Source: Leadbetterella lacunae
GTDB lineage: Bacteria; Bacteroidota; Bacteroidia; Cytophagales; Spirosomataceae
Assembly (NCBI RefSeq): GCF_042649125.1
Contig: NZ_JBHRYQ010000001.1
Span: 4,712,001-4,776,000, forward strand
Direction of reading: 5' to 3'
DNA length: 64,000 nucleotides
The notes beneath the pieces are model-generated. The model saw only the letters and a program-made list of their open reading frames with translations. It was not told the origin of the DNA and made no database searches. Position 1 is the first letter of the stretch, and every line of letters begins with the position of its first letter. The position numbers were made by a program, and so were the translations under genes. Shown here one piece after another: positions 63,380-64,000 of the stretch.

Positions 63380-63397
63380 TTAATATCTTTATATTAA
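63380..63397. promoter_or_regulatory. Second palindrome, overlapping the ric -7 box
   Basis: TTAATAT-CTTT-ATATTAA, with perfect 7-bp arms that repeat the TTAATAT half of the first palindrome. It covers the near-consensus -7 box TATCTTTA (63384-63391), so a bound protein would block ric transcription. Confidence 0.55.
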
Positions 63398-63421
63398 AAA
63401 TTATCATTAAATTTATTTATT

Positions 63422-64000
63422 ATGGAACATATAACAAATCAACAAACGGTAGGAGAGATTGTGAAAAAGACTCCAGAGGCAGCAAGTTTTTTTAGAAAAC
63501 TAGACATTGATTTTTGTTGTGGAGGAAACCTCACGTTAAAATCAGTATGTGAGAAAAAAGGATTGAAGTACGAGGATGTTTTAAAAGGCTTGACTCAATT
63601 AAGCAACAAAGGAATAGATACTAAACAATTAAATTTTGAAGAGATGTCGCTTAGTTTTTTAGTCGACTACATCTACAATGTGCATCATAAATACTTATAT
63701 GAAAATCTACCAGAAATACATTTCTTTGTTGACAAAGTTTATAACAAACACAAAGAAAAATACGAATGGTTAAGTGAACTGCATACGCTATATATTGAAT
63801 TAGAAAAAGATCTAATCGGGCATATGCCGAAAGAGGAGAATATACTGTTTCCGTACATAAAAGAGCTTGAGTCAAAAAAAGCTTTAACTGAAAAGCCATT
63901 TTTTGGAACGGTAAAAAATCCATTAGTTGTTATGAATGAGGAACATGACCGTGCCGGCGAGATTGTTCATAGGCTTAGAATCATCACAAATAACTACACA
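63422..64000 (+). CDS. ric: RIC/ScdA iron-sulfur cluster repair di-iron protein (truncated by window end)
   Basis: ATG at 63422; the frame is open for 193 codons to the window end, so the 3' part is missing. The N-terminal ScdA_N domain shows TVGEIVKKTPEAASFFRKLDIDFCCGG (Cys32, Cys33). The hemerythrin-like domain begins near residue 85 with YIYNVHHKYLYENLPEI, then LHTLYIELEKDLIGHMPKEENILFPYI and NEEHDRAGEIVHRLR, which carry the di-iron His/Glu ligands. RIC repairs Fe-S clusters hit by NO or oxidants. It is divergent from the nos operon. Confidence 0.95.
   Translation, partial: MEHITNQQTVGEIVKKTPEAASFFRKLDIDFCCGGNLTLKSVCEKKGLKYEDVLKGLTQLSNKGIDTKQLNFEEMSLSFLVDYIYNVHHKYLYENLPEIHFFVDKVYNKHKEKYEWLSELHTLYIELEKDLIGHMPKEENILFPYIKELESKKALTEKPFFGTVKNPLVVMNEEHDRAGEIVHRLRIITNNYT

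Overview
The window is a stretch of chromosome from a member of the Bacteroidota, most likely an aerobic or denitrifying Cytophagales-type bacterium (the order is a guess). Evidence: low G+C; promoters of the Bacteroidota type (TAnnTTTG, e.g. TATCTTTG before the HU, small-basic-protein and rplS genes); A-rich start regions without Shine-Dalgarno sequences; a type IX secretion (T9SS) type B sorting domain on the first protein; and typical Bacteroidota families (PorE-like OmpA protein, DUF5686, DUF4230, WbsX, Lon/SecA/Rho variants). No rRNA, tRNA, insertion sequence, prophage or CRISPR array was seen. About 60 genes fill nearly all of the window.

Layout. 1-4.95 kb: 3' end of a large secreted adhesin-like protein, a PorE-like envelope protein, and mutY on the opposite strand. 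5.0-8.2 kb: a block of HU protein, membrane-anchored TPR protein, a 29-residue basic protein (AURKAIP1/COX24 type) and RNase G; three of these genes start with GTG or TTG. 8.2-23 kb: housekeeping genes (nitroreductase, CPBP protease, dusB, secA, DUF4230, ccmF-like heme lyase, thioredoxin, GroES-like protein, D-threonine aldolase family, methyltransferase, VOC protein, nnr). 23-31.5 kb (+): a glycosyltransferase, a VOC protein, an overlapping HipA-like kinase/DUF3037 pair, rplS, dapF, rho, OmpA and helix-hairpin-helix envelope proteins, kdsC. 31.4-35.2 kb: trehalase and an MFS transporter in one operon, divergent from an AraC regulator. 35.3-45.3 kb: membrane LytTR regulator, FKBP isomerase, C-terminal processing protease, polyprenyl synthase, hisH-hisA-hisF, lon.

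45.4-48.1 kb (-): DUF1338 (HglS-type) dioxygenase, a small exported protein and a saccharopine dehydrogenase, which together suggest lysine breakdown through saccharopine and 2-oxoadipate. 48.1-55.8 kb: an IscA-type protein, a YiiX-like amidase, DUF5686, then a polysaccharide cluster (two GT2 glycosyltransferases, a 2OG-Fe(II) oxygenase, a WbsX/GH99-like protein).

56.3-64 kb: a complete clade II (Sec-type) nitrous oxide reductase operon in the order cytochrome c, nosZ, a four-helix membrane protein, nosL, nosD, nosF, nosY, fasciclin lipoprotein. It is divergent from a ric/scdA iron-sulfur repair gene cut by the window end. The intergenic region carries two AT-rich palindromes built on the same half-site, good candidates for an NO- or redox-responsive operator. 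N2O would be reduced in the periplasm with electrons from the cytochrome, NosDFY and NosL would supply copper and sulfur to NosZ, and RIC would repair nitrosative damage.

The least explained items are the HipA-like/DUF3037 pair, the nos membrane protein, the candidate small RNA before hisH, the small basic protein before RNase G, and a terminator-like hairpin in the leader of the trehalase operon.
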